From: Cyathus striatus
Lineage: Eukaryota; Basidiomycota; Agaricomycetes; Agaricales; Nidulariaceae
NCBI GenBank assembly: GCA_025738555.1
Contig: JAOVFP010000006.1
Coordinates: 1,674,001-1,738,000 of the forward strand
Length of the DNA stretch: 64,000 nucleotides
Reading direction: 5' to 3'
Shown here: positions 21,901-32,930 of the stretch, in pieces
Position numbering within the stretch: the first letter of the stretch is position 1
Layout: each line of letters starts with the position of its first letter
The notes under the pieces: model-generated
Database searches by the model: none
What the model was told of the DNA's origin: nothing
The model's input: only the letters and a program-made list of their open reading frames with translations
Position numbers and translations under genes: made by a program

Positions 21901-24627
21901 GATCGGGATCAGATGATGGTCAGTAATTGCCTCATAATTAATCGTGGCAATGTTAATGATGTCAAATAGATGCTCTATGCATTGATTCCTGACGCAGGTG
22001 CTCTGAATCGCTACGCAACAACGTTGAGAAATATTGCGACTGAATATATTCAAGATCGATCTTCGTATGTTATGAATTTCTGTGATGTTGCAATTTGGAG
22101 ACTCAAACTGAACACAGGTTTCACAAGGAGTCAAACAGCTCAACTATTGATATAATTAACGATGTTATCAATGCTGTGTGTACCCGGTGGGTTTGTGAGA
22201 CGCTGGTAAGGATCATGATGTTCCTACCTGGAGCCTTACATTAACCAATCATACAAGTGTGATTATCCGTTAGGTAAAGATGGCAGAAAGGCCTGGACGT
22301 TGAGAAACGTCGGTTAGAAGAAAGGTCGTTTCATGAGAAGTTTGCAGCATTATATTTGTGTGTCAATTCTACTAAGTATATTAAATATATTAAGCTAGTA
22401 CTCAAAAACATGGTATATAGGTTTGTCTTCCGGAATCTGGAGTCTGAAGCTGGGTGGGACATACATAAACGTGCGATGGAATACAGCGAAGAGCTTCGAC
22501 TTGATATTTCGAGGAAAATCCCAGAACCAGTTCACGAAGACGATAAGGTATGTCTTGTACACTGAAAATGTATCTGCTGTTAAGTTGGTCGGTCTTATTT
22601 TTAGAACTATTTTCAATTTCTGAAGAATTCAGTATTTGCGTTCCTCGGCTTTTGGAGACGTGTTCAAGAAGAGCTGAAAGGAAAGCCATTGCCAGACGAA
22701 ACGGCCCAGACATTCCTTATGAGGCTAGTTAGAGCAAACCGCAGCATATCGATTGAAGAGTTCCGCGACCACCAAGAATTTGTGAAACTCTTATCCGGAA
22801 AAGACTCCGAGTCTCAAAATGACGTTCTAAACCAATCACGACTTGTCGCAACTATCTTGGGGCTAGCTGTTGTTACCGCTGTCAATTATTCTCAAGGTTA
22901 GTACACTTATCCCTAATGGTTTTTTTCTGCTCACTCTCTGGTTAATTATGTTCTGTCAGTATGTGCACAAGCTGTTAGCTACTACCTTGCTCCTGGACGC
23001 GAGGCAAAGCTGAAGGAAATCATCGATTTATGCACTTCTTTGCATCCTAAACCTCATGATAATGCAGTACTGATGGGATTCATCCGCGAGGCTCAAAGTA
23101 AGCAATTCAGCTTCAATGTAGCCATGAGTTACATTCACTCAGTTGGCTTTATTTAGTTTCCGACCAGAAGTTGGGAATATGGCGACGTGTTGCCGTCGAA
23201 GATATCCTCACTCACGACGGATCCGAGATCAAAGTGCATCCAGGAGACCGTATATATGCCGACATTACCACTGCCCACAAGAATCTTCTACCGATTGTCA
23301 CCCAAACTCAAGATGGGAAGGGGGATAAGGAATATACAGTAAAGCCCGTTCAAACTATTCAGGGAATGGGATTGCACAAATGTTCGGGCGTGACGTTCGT
23401 AGACCAAGTAGGTATTGTCAACACATCTCGGCATGAATACTTACACAAATTTACTGTAGACAATGCCAGAGGTATGAACCGACATTCTCTCAATACCACA
23501 GGTCATAACTGATGGATTTTATCGCAGATATTCAGAGCCATCTTCCGACTTCCCGGAATTCGTTCCGCTTCACAAAAAGACGGCCAATCCGTAAAGATTG
23601 AGGCTTTATTTGATTTCAATGGGGTCAGTAGTAACCTATAGATGTATCATCTGTCAACTTACGCACTGATTAATGCTTGCAATAGACGGCCCCGATCAGC
23701 TTTTTGAATTCGGATGGCACGATAACTTATTATCCGAAGAATCTGTTAATCGAGGTATGTCCGTTATGCATATTGTACTTATTTCTGAACCCCAACTCAT
23801 CATGTATCCAGTATAATGGCGAACCTGGAGAGTAAGCGTCTAGTTTCTACGTGTATATTTGGAAGAGCCACTTACTCTTCCTCCCTTAGATCTATGCGAA
23901 AAAAGAAGAAAGATCGCTGGAATGTTAAACCTGGTTCTGTCACTCAACAACTAAGAGAAGTGACCGATCGTATGATAGTCCTTATCGGGATTTTGTTGGT
24001 TGCCCTCCTCGTACTTGGTATAGTTAATTTTCTTTTCGTTTCCTGCGTCGACTCAGAGCAATATAGTTATATTGGCTCGACTTGGATTGTTAGTCCGTAA
24101 CCAGGCAAGAAGAATGAGGAAGCGCCTGTCTGACCAGGATGTTCAATATGAACATGTAGATTGCCCCGCTCCCATTACGGCTATGCATCCTTGGCAAAAT
24201 AACTCATTTACAGCCGGGGATGACGGCCATCCTATACCAATCGAGTACACTCTGGATCTCCCCGTCGCGCATCGTTTGTCATTTGTCGACGTCGATAAAA
24301 AGGACGTAAGGATGTCTGTTGAAGTGGATAATGTGCTTCGCGGATTTGCAAGAGACTTTGAGTTGAATAAGACAGACGACTGCGGAGATAATATTGGACT
24401 TTGTTTAAACAATGGCTTTAGTGCTGGGCTGGTGGTCATCCCACCTGGGAAGCATACTGTTCGCATTGACTGGCAAGGGAAAGGTACGGTATGTTTCTTA
24501 CTTTGAAATTTGAGACTGAAACGATTCTCAGAGAATTTACCTGAGGAATGGGGAGATGAGAAATTCCGTAGGATCTTCTGGTACAGGGAGCTGTGCGGGG
24601 GACAGTGAAGATGAAGTAGCTCTGTAA
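18950..24627 (+). CDS. Ppo-like fatty-acid oxygenase (heme peroxidase + P450) fused to a membrane anchor and unknown C-terminal domain
   Basis: The model has 31 exons with consistent phase; key ones are 18950-19141, 19724-19945, 20000-20221, 20277-20345, 20391-20868, 22605-22896, 23157-23407, 23460-23471 (12 nt), 23812-23831, 23890-24017, 24067-24488 and 24532-24627. Ppo-family blocks occur in order: LPDPEAVF, SPYFDLSPLYG, the distal-His region RNHNYIA, ARMINCAHF, HRGRDAYFKDDELARIL, GLAVVTAVNYSQ and the P450 heme-thiolate GMGLHKCSG. The proximal heme motif YRWH reads YNFSH across an exon junction, so the usual His position is Ser. After the Ppo end (PKNLLIEYNGEPGE) a 58-nt intron leads into a lysine-rich stretch, a membrane segment (MIVLIGILLVALLVLVILA) and about 160 residues with CPAPITAMHPWQNNS and PPGKHTVRIDW. 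I do not recognise that last domain. Retaining the intron gives an immediate TAA. The end of exon 2 (19245 or 19266) is ambiguous. Confidence 0.8.
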
Positions 24628-25040
24628 CTATTTAAATTCATCACCATGATGTTTGAATATTATGCCATTTTATGTCGACAGCATTTGTACTAGTACTACA
24701 TCGTAAGTACTTACTAGCCGCTGCATAGCTATCGGAGGGCGGCACTCTAGGTACGAAAATAGCAACCTAAAACCGGCTTAGAGATGATATATACATTTAC
24801 TCTTCTGTAAACCACGTGTTCTGTGACCCATAACGCACGAGAAATAAAACATTTCATCTTTTGAGACACGAATTCTTGGCTGCTGGATCTTGGCATCTTC
24901 AAGTGCAGTTGGGTCGATCCGACGTCTCGAATCTCGATCAAGTCGCGACTCGCCGGAACCGAGTTTGTGTGCGTATGTTTATATAAAACAAACATACAAA
25001 CACAAATTTCTTTCTTTTTTTTATAGCTGTTTTTTTCGAT
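24628..25040. other. Intergenic region, promoter of MRD1
   Basis: 413 bp between the Ppo-like stop and the MRD1 start on the same strand. A T-rich tract directly precedes the MRD1 ATG. Nothing else recognised. Confidence 0.4.
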
Positions 25041-28000
25041 ATGTCTCGTCTCCTGATAAAAAACCTCCCACCAAATGCAACTCCCGCTACTCTCAAGGCC
25101 CATTTCTCTTCTATCTCTGGGCCGGGTGGCACTCTGACTGATGTAAAGGTAGCCCTCAAGCAAGATGGAACCTCGCGGCGGTTTGGTTTCGTAGGATACA
25201 AGACTGAAGATGAGGCTCTGAAGGCGAAGGATTGGTATGACAGAACTTACATGGGATCGAGCCGACTTCAAGTCCTTATTAGTGATGTAAGGTTTCCTCG
25301 CATGCGACAGTAGTGTAACAATAACTAATTAATTACTTTTCTTGTTTCTATAGGGTGCTAAAGATGCTCCCGTCCCACGACCCAACAAACGGCCTAGATT
25401 GGATCATGTACATGGGGATGAGACGAAGACGTCTAGCGGCAGCAAGGGGGATGAACCCACACAAGGTCCTCAAACTACGTCCAACAAAAACCTTGACGAG
25501 TTTATAGCAATTATGCAACCTCGCAAGGGCCCTTCCTGGGCAGATAGAGTACAGCCAGTAGCTGGATTGATTCCGTCTACCTCTGAATTATCTGCGTTTG
25601 AAACCAACAAACCCCCAGAAAAAGTTCCAGAACAAAAATCGCAGGCAGACATGCAGGTGGAAGAGAATGAGGGGCCCTCGGCCAGCGAACCGCTTTCCGA
25701 TCTCGAATGGATGCGACAGCGGATGTCATTGAAGGTTGATCAGGTCGGAAGGGCATTCGAGCAAGACGACGACGAAGATGTTAATGTGCGTTTAAATTCG
25801 TTTCTTAATTTTTACAACAATTAATCTGGCACTAGATTACAGTCGGGGAGGACAAGCCTTTGGATGTCGTACAGCCAGAGTCACAGGATCCGACGATGCA
25901 AACTATCCTTCAAACATCACGACTTTTCTTGCGAAACCTTGCGTTCTCTTGTACAGAAGATGACTTACGGGAACTTCTGTCTCCATTCGGGGATATATCT
26001 CAGGTAAGTTTCAAAACTTTCCTAACTTTCTCTCCCTTTCGGTCAATGAAGGGGAAAATGTAAGATGATAAACTTGTATAGGGACATCAGACCTTCGGGA
26101 ATGTTGATCCTTCAGGAATCCGATAGTAGAAATATATTCTGATCTTTTCTTTGTTTTTTGTTTTCTTCGACTTTATGCTAACATAATTCTTCGTTATAGG
26201 TAATTATAAGTTTCTTGTTACTTCAAAGATGAAAAATAGCATAGGGACATCAGATCCTTCGGAAATGTTGATCCATCAAGGAAATCCGATAGTAGAAATA
26301 TAATCTGACACTTTACGTTTGAACCCGTCTATATTCTGGTTACTGACATATTCTTTAGATCCATATACCTGTAGATATCAAAACCAAGGAGCCGAAAGGC
26401 CTCGCTTACGTGACCTTCGTTCGATCTGCTTCAGCGGTTGAGGCATATGAAGCTCTGGACAGAAAATCCTTCCAGGGTAGACTTCTGCATATTCTCGCGG
26501 CAGTTGACCGGAGAGGTAACATTGAGGTCGAGGGGGTGAAGAAAAAATCGTTGAAGGATGATCGTGCGGAAAAGAAGAAGTCAATGGCTGGGAAGGAATT
26601 TAATTGGAGTATGTTATACATGAATGTAGGTACCATTTATTGTATGAAATGGAAGTGGTTGTTAACAAAGCCGAACAGGCGGACGCAGTTGCTTCATCAA
26701 TAGCCGACCGAATGAGTGTATCAAAGTCGGACATTCTTAATCCTGACTCAGAGGCTGAGGGCAGCAATCCAGCTGTAAGACTTGCTCTTGCGGAAACCCA
26801 TGTTATCAACGAGACGAAGGCATATCTGGAGACGCATGGTGTCAATCTTTCGTCATTCTCCGTGAAGGCTCGATCGGATACGACGATATTAGTTAAGAAT
26901 ATTCCATATGGAACAACAGAGGCGCAAATACGGGAGCTGTTCGAGCCTCACGGTGCGCTTACTCGAGTAATCGTTCCCCCGACAGGAACCATTGCAGTTG
27001 TCGACTTTGAGCGATCAGAGGACGCACGTGAAGGGTTTAAGCGTGTCGCATATAGGCGGCTAGGTAATTCTGTTGTGTATCTTGAGAAAGGCCCTTTAAG
27101 CATCTGGGAAGGCGCGTCGCCGCCAAGTGCAATCAAGGATCAGCACATACTCTCCAAGTCGATTGCTCCAACGGTCAAAATCCTGGATGCAGAACTCGAA
27201 TCCCAAGACGTCGAGGAACCTGCCTCCGTTACAGACGGTTCAACGCTATACATCAAAAACCTTTCCTTTGCTACCACTAACGAAAAGCTGATCTCCATAT
27301 TCCAACATCTCCCTTCTTTCTCGTTTGCTCGCGTCCAAACCAAGCCAGACCCCAAGAAACCTGGCGTGCGATTGAGCATGGGCTACGGCTTCGTTGGATT
27401 CAAAGATTCAGAAGGAGCGCGGAAAGCAGCCAAGAGTATGCAGGGCTTCGTTCTGGATGGTCATTCACTCGTTGTCAAATTCGCTGGCAGAGGCCGGGAA
27501 GACGATGTAAAGGGCTCTGAAGCCAGTAAAGGTGGAAAGACGACGGCGAAGATGATTGTCAAGAACTTACCATTCGAAGCTACGAAGAAAGATATACGGG
27601 ACCTCTTTGGTTCGCAGGGACAGCTGAAGTCTGTGCGTCTGCCCAAGAAGTTCGATTCGCGCACGCGCGGTTTCGCATTCCTCGAGTTTGTGTCGCGGCA
27701 TGAGGCGGAGAATGCATTTAATGCGCTGCGGCATACACATTTACTTGGGAGGCATTTAGTTTTGGAGTGGGCACAAGAAGAGGAGCAGGATATTGATGAG
27801 CTGCGGAAGAAGGCTGGGGTTGGCTTTGGAGATGGGAAGGCGATGCCTGGAAAGAAGAGGAAAGTAGATATGGATATGGATATTGAAGGAGGAGGAGGAG
27901 TAGTCTTTTCATACTCATTTATGTATTTTGTATTATCCAGAGTCATTGGTATTATTGAACATAACTATCCTGTTAAAACAACACAAGAAAGGGTACAACC

Positions 28001-28241
28001 AAGAAGTGCATATGCACGTCGTAAGTGTGGAAGAAACATGAAACGTAGGAATCCATACATCGTAATCATCAGCATGAGCAAAACAAATAAAATGTTCGTG
28101 AAAAAATGGGGTATAGAAGGCGGACTAGCTGCCAGTACGAGTCATTGTCCACTTCCTCAATCACCTCTCCAAAATCCATCACCGAATGTAAAGCTTCTTA
28201 CCTGGGGCAAATACGCGCTAGCCGCCAAGTCCAAAATATAG
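25041..28241 (+). CDS. MRD1: MRD1, multiple RNA-recognition-motif protein for pre-rRNA processing
   Basis: Exons 25041-25286, 25354-25785, 25836-26003, 26359-26625 and 26679 onward. The protein has an N-terminal RRM (MSRLLIKNLPPNATPATL), a linker with FLRNLAFSCTEDDL opening RRM2, then TTILVKNIPYGTTEAQIREL, STLYIKNLSFATTNEKL and AKMIVKNLPFEATKKDIR, giving five RRMs. FNWSMLYMNADAVASSIADRM is highly characteristic of MRD1/RBM19, which binds pre-rRNA and is needed for 18S production in the nucleolus. The literal frame runs to 28241, overlapping the 3' end of the convergent kelch gene. MRD1 proteins usually end soon after the RKKAGVGFGDG block; here a TAG one frame away at 27901-27903 follows a GGA run, so the last 110 or so residues are doubtful. 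Confidence 0.92.
26081..26308 (+). repeat. Direct repeat inside MRD1 intron 3
   Basis: A 60-odd-bp unit beginning GGGACATCAGA and ending GATAGTAGAAATATA occurs at about 26081-26142 and again at 26244-26308 with a few differences. The host intron (26004-26358) is 355 nt, several times the usual length here. The intervening sequence is unrelated, so this is a duplication with a spacer rather than a simple tandem array. Confidence 0.7.
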
Positions 28242-29981
28242 ACGTCGTCGAATCCGTCTCTGCCGTTAAACCCTCCAATAACAAAAAGCCGGCTGTCGGC
28301 CACTATAGCGCTGTGGTTCCCCCGTTTTGTCGGAGGTGTACCGAGGAGGGAACGGGATTCGTAGGAGAGGGATACTGTAGTACGTGCGTGCGTGAGTGTA
28401 CATCATAGAGAGGAAGACAAAAGGTACCTAGGTTGAAGAATAGCACGTCGTTTCGGTACTCTGCGCCATTGGAGCCATCATGTCCACCTACAATGAAAAG
28501 GTACGATCCGACCTGCGTCGCACTGTGCGCGAGACGACGATAGCGGGCCTCAAGTTCTATCGTGCTCCAAGCAAGAGTGTCTACGTATGGATTAGCATCC
28601 TCGAGCCACCATTCGCAACTCAAACCACCTACCCAAATTCAAGTAAGAAATATCCTTGTAACAATCCTTGCCATCGCTCCCCCCGACGACGACCATGACA
28701 TTCCCCACAAGCGTGCTCGTATGGTACCCTCTATTTTTAGGGACACTTCCAGTCGTTTTCACCTCTTCCCACCTGAGCGGCTTCCCGCTTCCCAGACCCG
28801 TGACATCCAAAGTCCACAAATCATTCAACGCACGCATCCCGCATCCGCCTCCAAAGACCCAGACCTTGCCTTGATAATAAACAGCGCTATGCGATCTCCG
28901 GGAAGCGGGTTTAGGACCAGGGGTAAGAACAGGTCTTGACCAGCGCCGCAAGCTGGTGTCGAGGACGTACACGGTGTCAAAATAGGAGCCAGCGACGCCA
29001 CCGCCTATGACAAGAATTTTGCGGTCTATGAGGGTGGCGGAGTGAGCTCGGCTAGGTGGAGGTTGGTCACCTGTTATTTCTGGGCGTGTCCATTGCATTG
29101 TTTCTGCGGTAGACACGGTCAGGAAATTACAAGGTAGATAGATAGACGGTTAGAGAATAAAAATACCGGTATCAAAACAATACACATCCTTTTCCTTTTC
29201 CTTGTCCTCGTTCCCACCCACAATCCAAATAGTGGAATCGACCAAGGTTGCGCTGTGTGCCCTCAACGTCCTTGTTGGGAGGGTGCCCCACACGGGTGCG
29301 CGGCTCCAGTACATGACGGTGCTGGGAGCGAGCCCGGCCTCTTTATCATGGGGCAGGCGCGGGGTGCTCTGCTTCCTTGGCACCGCATGTGCCTGGCGGG
29401 CGGCAGCTGAAGAGGAGGACGAGCGGGGCTGGCCACTGTGATGGGTGGAGGACATGGATGTGCTGCGCTTGACGCTGCTCCCAGATGGACCAGTGGAGGA
29501 CGCCAGATCGCGAGACAGCGTACGCGAGGAGGATTTTCGCCCTGCAGTGATGGACGAGATAGAGGACGAGGTTCGGGGAAGAGAAGGGACAGAGATGACA
29601 GATGCAGCTCCTGTGCTGGACACGGAGGGATTAGAGGTGTGGCCTCCGCCACCAAACGTCGAGGCTGAACCACTGGCGCTGGGGTTAGAGTATATCGCAT
29701 TTATGGCTGCAGGCAAGGACTGGAGGGACAAGGACGGGGTGAAGGAGCAGAAAGGGCGGAGATGGGGGAGGGGGCGGTGGGGGTGGTGGAGGGATCTTCC
29801 TCTGGGACGTCTGAGAGACTGCGGGGCATAGGTCGGGTTCGTTGGCGGGGAGATGGAGGTTGAGGTGGTGGTGGTCGAAGGAGAGAAGGGGGAGAGTGAG
29901 GGTCGGGGAGGGCGGGGAGGGCAGGAGGCGGGTGGGCTTGAGGGGGATGGGGAGAGGACGGAAAGGGCGAACAGCGGACAT
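28157..29981 (-). CDS. Kelch-repeat protein
   Basis: Exons 29981-29167, 29103-28633, 28580-28428 and 28374-28157. At least five kelch motifs are visible: HSATLVDSTIWIVGG, HSATLIDRKILVIGG, HSAVYYQGKVWVFGG, HTSTLVGNVMVVVGG, HSATQVGSYLFIVGG and HSAIVADSRLFVIGG. They should fold into a beta-propeller used for protein binding, often in cell-polarity or signalling scaffolds. The N-terminal 200 residues are Ser/Pro/Thr-rich. The first ATG (29981) is out of frame with the kelch frame: its frame gives a polyproline stretch and stops near 29685, while the kelch frame has no upstream ATG before a stop. No usable intron donor lies between, so a one-base error near 29700-29750 is likely. The start is therefore provisional. 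Confidence 0.8.
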
Positions 29982-30724
29982 GGCGTCAATCTATATATAC
30001 CAGACGCGTAGCGACAACCGAACCTGCGCCCGGAACGTCAGACACAACGAGCAACCGAGAATCGTGGGAATAATTTAATCTTAGTCTACTACTACTTTTA
30101 CTGCCTTCAACTTTGCTCCTCAGCACAAGAAGCGCAAGTTTGGAGAAGATTCAGCTGTAATTGCTGACACTGAGGCAGACTTGAATGTGGATGATACCAA
30201 CGAATTGGAACTACCACAGATTATAGCCCCCTTATTAATGCATACCCCAGGAAGTTCTATCACGCTCTCGCGCACTTTTTTATATCCAGTTCAACCACTC
30301 GCCATGACTGCCACTCGATCTGCTGAATTCGATGCCAACTCTCGTATTCCTGCATATCGAAAGATCAAATTGCAAGATTTATTCCTATACCCAGAAAATG
30401 GTGGCTCATGCAAGGAATTGGAGTTTTATTGGTCATATGGAAGGCAAACATTGGTAGATGAAGAGAATGACCTAGAAAAGCAGGTGCAGTATAATGTTGA
30501 AACATCATAAATCATAATTTATGTCATTCAAATTGCTGACGACGGCATATTATTTACATTGTACATTACCATAGCTATTCAATCGTTGAGACTCGATAAC
30601 AGTCTCAGCCAAGTCTCAGCTCTAATCAGATCTTTTACACCCTGACTAATATAATTCAGCCATTTCCATTGACGGGTCAGTAATTGACTCGGACCCTGTT
30701 GACGGACGGGATCTAACCCCGTCA
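29982..30724. other. Divergent intergenic region with a possible gene fragment
   Basis: An open frame at 30123-30510 (plus) follows a good acceptor (CTCCTCAG) and starts HKKRKFGEDSAV. It contains MTATRSAEFDANSR and ends in a stop at 30508-30510. No upstream exon with a start was found and I do not recognise the product. It could be the last exon of a degenerate gene or transposon. Confidence 0.3.
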
Positions 30725-32689
30725 ATGACAACGTTGGTTATGTCCAACAGTGAAGATTCGATCTACGCTTGTGTTCTCGTTCGAAGCGACCTTGAAATCG
30801 CTAAAGAACCTTTTCTCGTCGTTTCTGCTCAAAATGTCTTTAATCTTAAGGACAAAATACGAGAAAAATTCTCATCAATTCCAAACGATGTAGGCGATGT
30901 TTTGTATATTTGGCGATGCCTGGATCCGGTATTGCCAGCCAGTGCGGACGAACGCCGCCTACAAGACCTCATAAACACAATTAATCTTGATGATGAAACT
31001 CAGGCAACTTTACTAGGAGGCGCAACAGTATTAAAAGACTTGGGAATTTCAGACAACGAACCACCACTCGTGCAATTATCAGGTGAATTTCTACTCCTTC
31101 TGTAACTTCCCTAATCTAAAAGCAAACAACTATTATAGAACGCAAAACTAGAAAGAGAAAACGACAGAGTGGCAATCCTAGCTATAACGTGCACGATGAC
31201 CTCAAACGATCGAGGCTGGTTGCAAGCGCCCCATCAGCGATTGCTACAGCGTCGCAATACTACGGTTTGCAGAACATCCCCTCCCAGCGCATTTTGGATG
31301 ACTTTCCATCCCCCGACAACGATCTTGCACCAATAGAGCTATTCTATTCTGGTTTCGGTATTTTTAAGGATATTTACTCGGGGAGAAAACCGCTGGCAAG
31401 CATAACAAACATAGAAAGAAAGGCACTGAAGTTACAAGTGGACCAGTTTTGCGTTGCTATAAACAAACCTTATGACAATGAGATGAAGAAAAATGATGTT
31501 TTGATCAAGCATCTCCAAGATATCATTCGGACATGGATCCCAGGGAATATTCCGATGCCTCACAGAGGAGCGATCGGCCAGTTTCACACTAATGGCCATT
31601 TTTTAGGGGTGCATGGTGGCCCCGAGTTTGTTCTAGAGTTGAAATACTCAATTTTTCACATCAATGCAAAACCTTCGGCACAGATGACTACTTATACCGG
31701 TCAGCTGCATAGTATGCTGAACGAAGCGGGTGTTATAATGTTTAAAGCATGGAGAATGCCATGTCTGGGCATTACATTGATCGGTGAGTAAATCTCTTTA
31801 GCATTTGCATCGTTATCTTAATTCCCTATCAATTTCTTGTTCTTCAGATGACACGTTAACTTTCTTTGGAGTCATAAATATCGGCTCACAATACAGAGTC
31901 GAACACCTAGCGCCATCCTTGCCATGCTCTCCTAACGGGGAAATGAGAACACTTTTGTATAAGGCGTTTACCGCAGCATTGGTTACGCTAAGTAGGATCC
32001 ATAAGGATGGTGTTGATATTCATTCAAATGTCAGCGACTTAGTCGCCATTCCAAAAGGACTTCATCACTATCCAGCTATAACTGGAGTCCAACGTTTTAC
32101 CTCGGGAAAGGCATCCAAGAATTCATTAAAATTTAAGATCAATGAGCTCTACCCTTCCAGAGAGATTAATCGGTGGTTATATCTTGCGGAAACAATGGAT
32201 GAGACACCGTCCAAAACAATTGTGATTAAATTCACTAAAAGATACTGCACAGACCTTCATTATTTTAATTGGACACGCGGCAGCGCGCCAGAGCTTCTTG
32301 GTTACCAGCAACTTCCTGGAAATTGGCATTGTATTGCCATGGATTATATTTCTAATGCAAAACCTTTGATTTCTGAAAACATATTTCATTCCGGCAATGT
32401 AAATACGTTGAAGGATAAAATTCGTGAGCTGGTACTTTCTTTTCACAAAGCAGGTTGGGTCCATGGCGATTTGCGCCTTCCAAACTTTCTTTATAACGGA
32501 GAGAAAATTTTTTTAATTGACTATGACTGGGCGGGAAAAGAAGGACACGAGTATGACGAAGAAGTCTGGTATTATCTGAACTCCCAACTGTTGGAAGGAA
32601 GGACCAGGCAAGACCGAGCCATCACTAAAAGTGATGATATTAGAGTAATGTCGTCTTCGTTTAAAATGATGGAATTATTAGTAGAGTAG
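30725..32689 (+). CDS. Crinkler-like effector with kinase-type C-terminal domain
   Basis: Exons 30725-31082, 31139-31783 and 31848-32689 (614 residues). The N-terminal 115 residues (SIYACVLV..., LKDKIREKF, IWRCLDPVL, LGISDNEPPLVQL) resemble the ubiquitin-like Crinkler header. Next comes a basic patch, RKTRKRKRQ, a likely nuclear signal. The middle region carries FVLELKYS followed by a glutamine-containing QMTTYTGQL, compatible with a PD-(D/E)xK-like fold. The C-terminus has kinase-like motifs: VHGDLRLPNFLYNG (catalytic loop) and FLIDYDWAGKEG (metal-binding loop, DFG replaced by DYD). Crinkler proteins are modular host- or self-directed effectors known from oomycetes and some fungi; the header and kinase calls are by motif only. 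No signal peptide is visible. ATG 30740 is an alternative start. Confidence 0.75.
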
Positions 32690-32930
32690 AATAGTACAGA
32701 GAACACAATGTAAAGTAATAATGGAATGATAAGTGTATCACAAATTCTTGAGGAGAAAATGAATGACATGTGTGAATGAGAAAGAAAGGGCTAGAGCTGC
32801 TCTTGTCAGCGCTCGATTTCGCTGGACCGACTTTTCACTGGGCCTGAATCCAATATGGAGCACCTTTTATACTTCGCAAATCAATTTAATCCTATCTTAT
32901 AATTTACACCACTCAAAATTAATACAATCT

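Noticed and set aside
24747..25271. 174-codon minus-strand open frame over the MRD1 promoter and first exon
   Set aside because: It overlaps the well-supported MRD1 RRM1 in antisense and has no recognisable features.
29685..29981. Proline-rich 98-codon frame from ATG 29981 as a separate small gene
   Set aside because: It is immediately upstream of the kelch frame and most simply explained as the kelch N-terminus shifted by one base.
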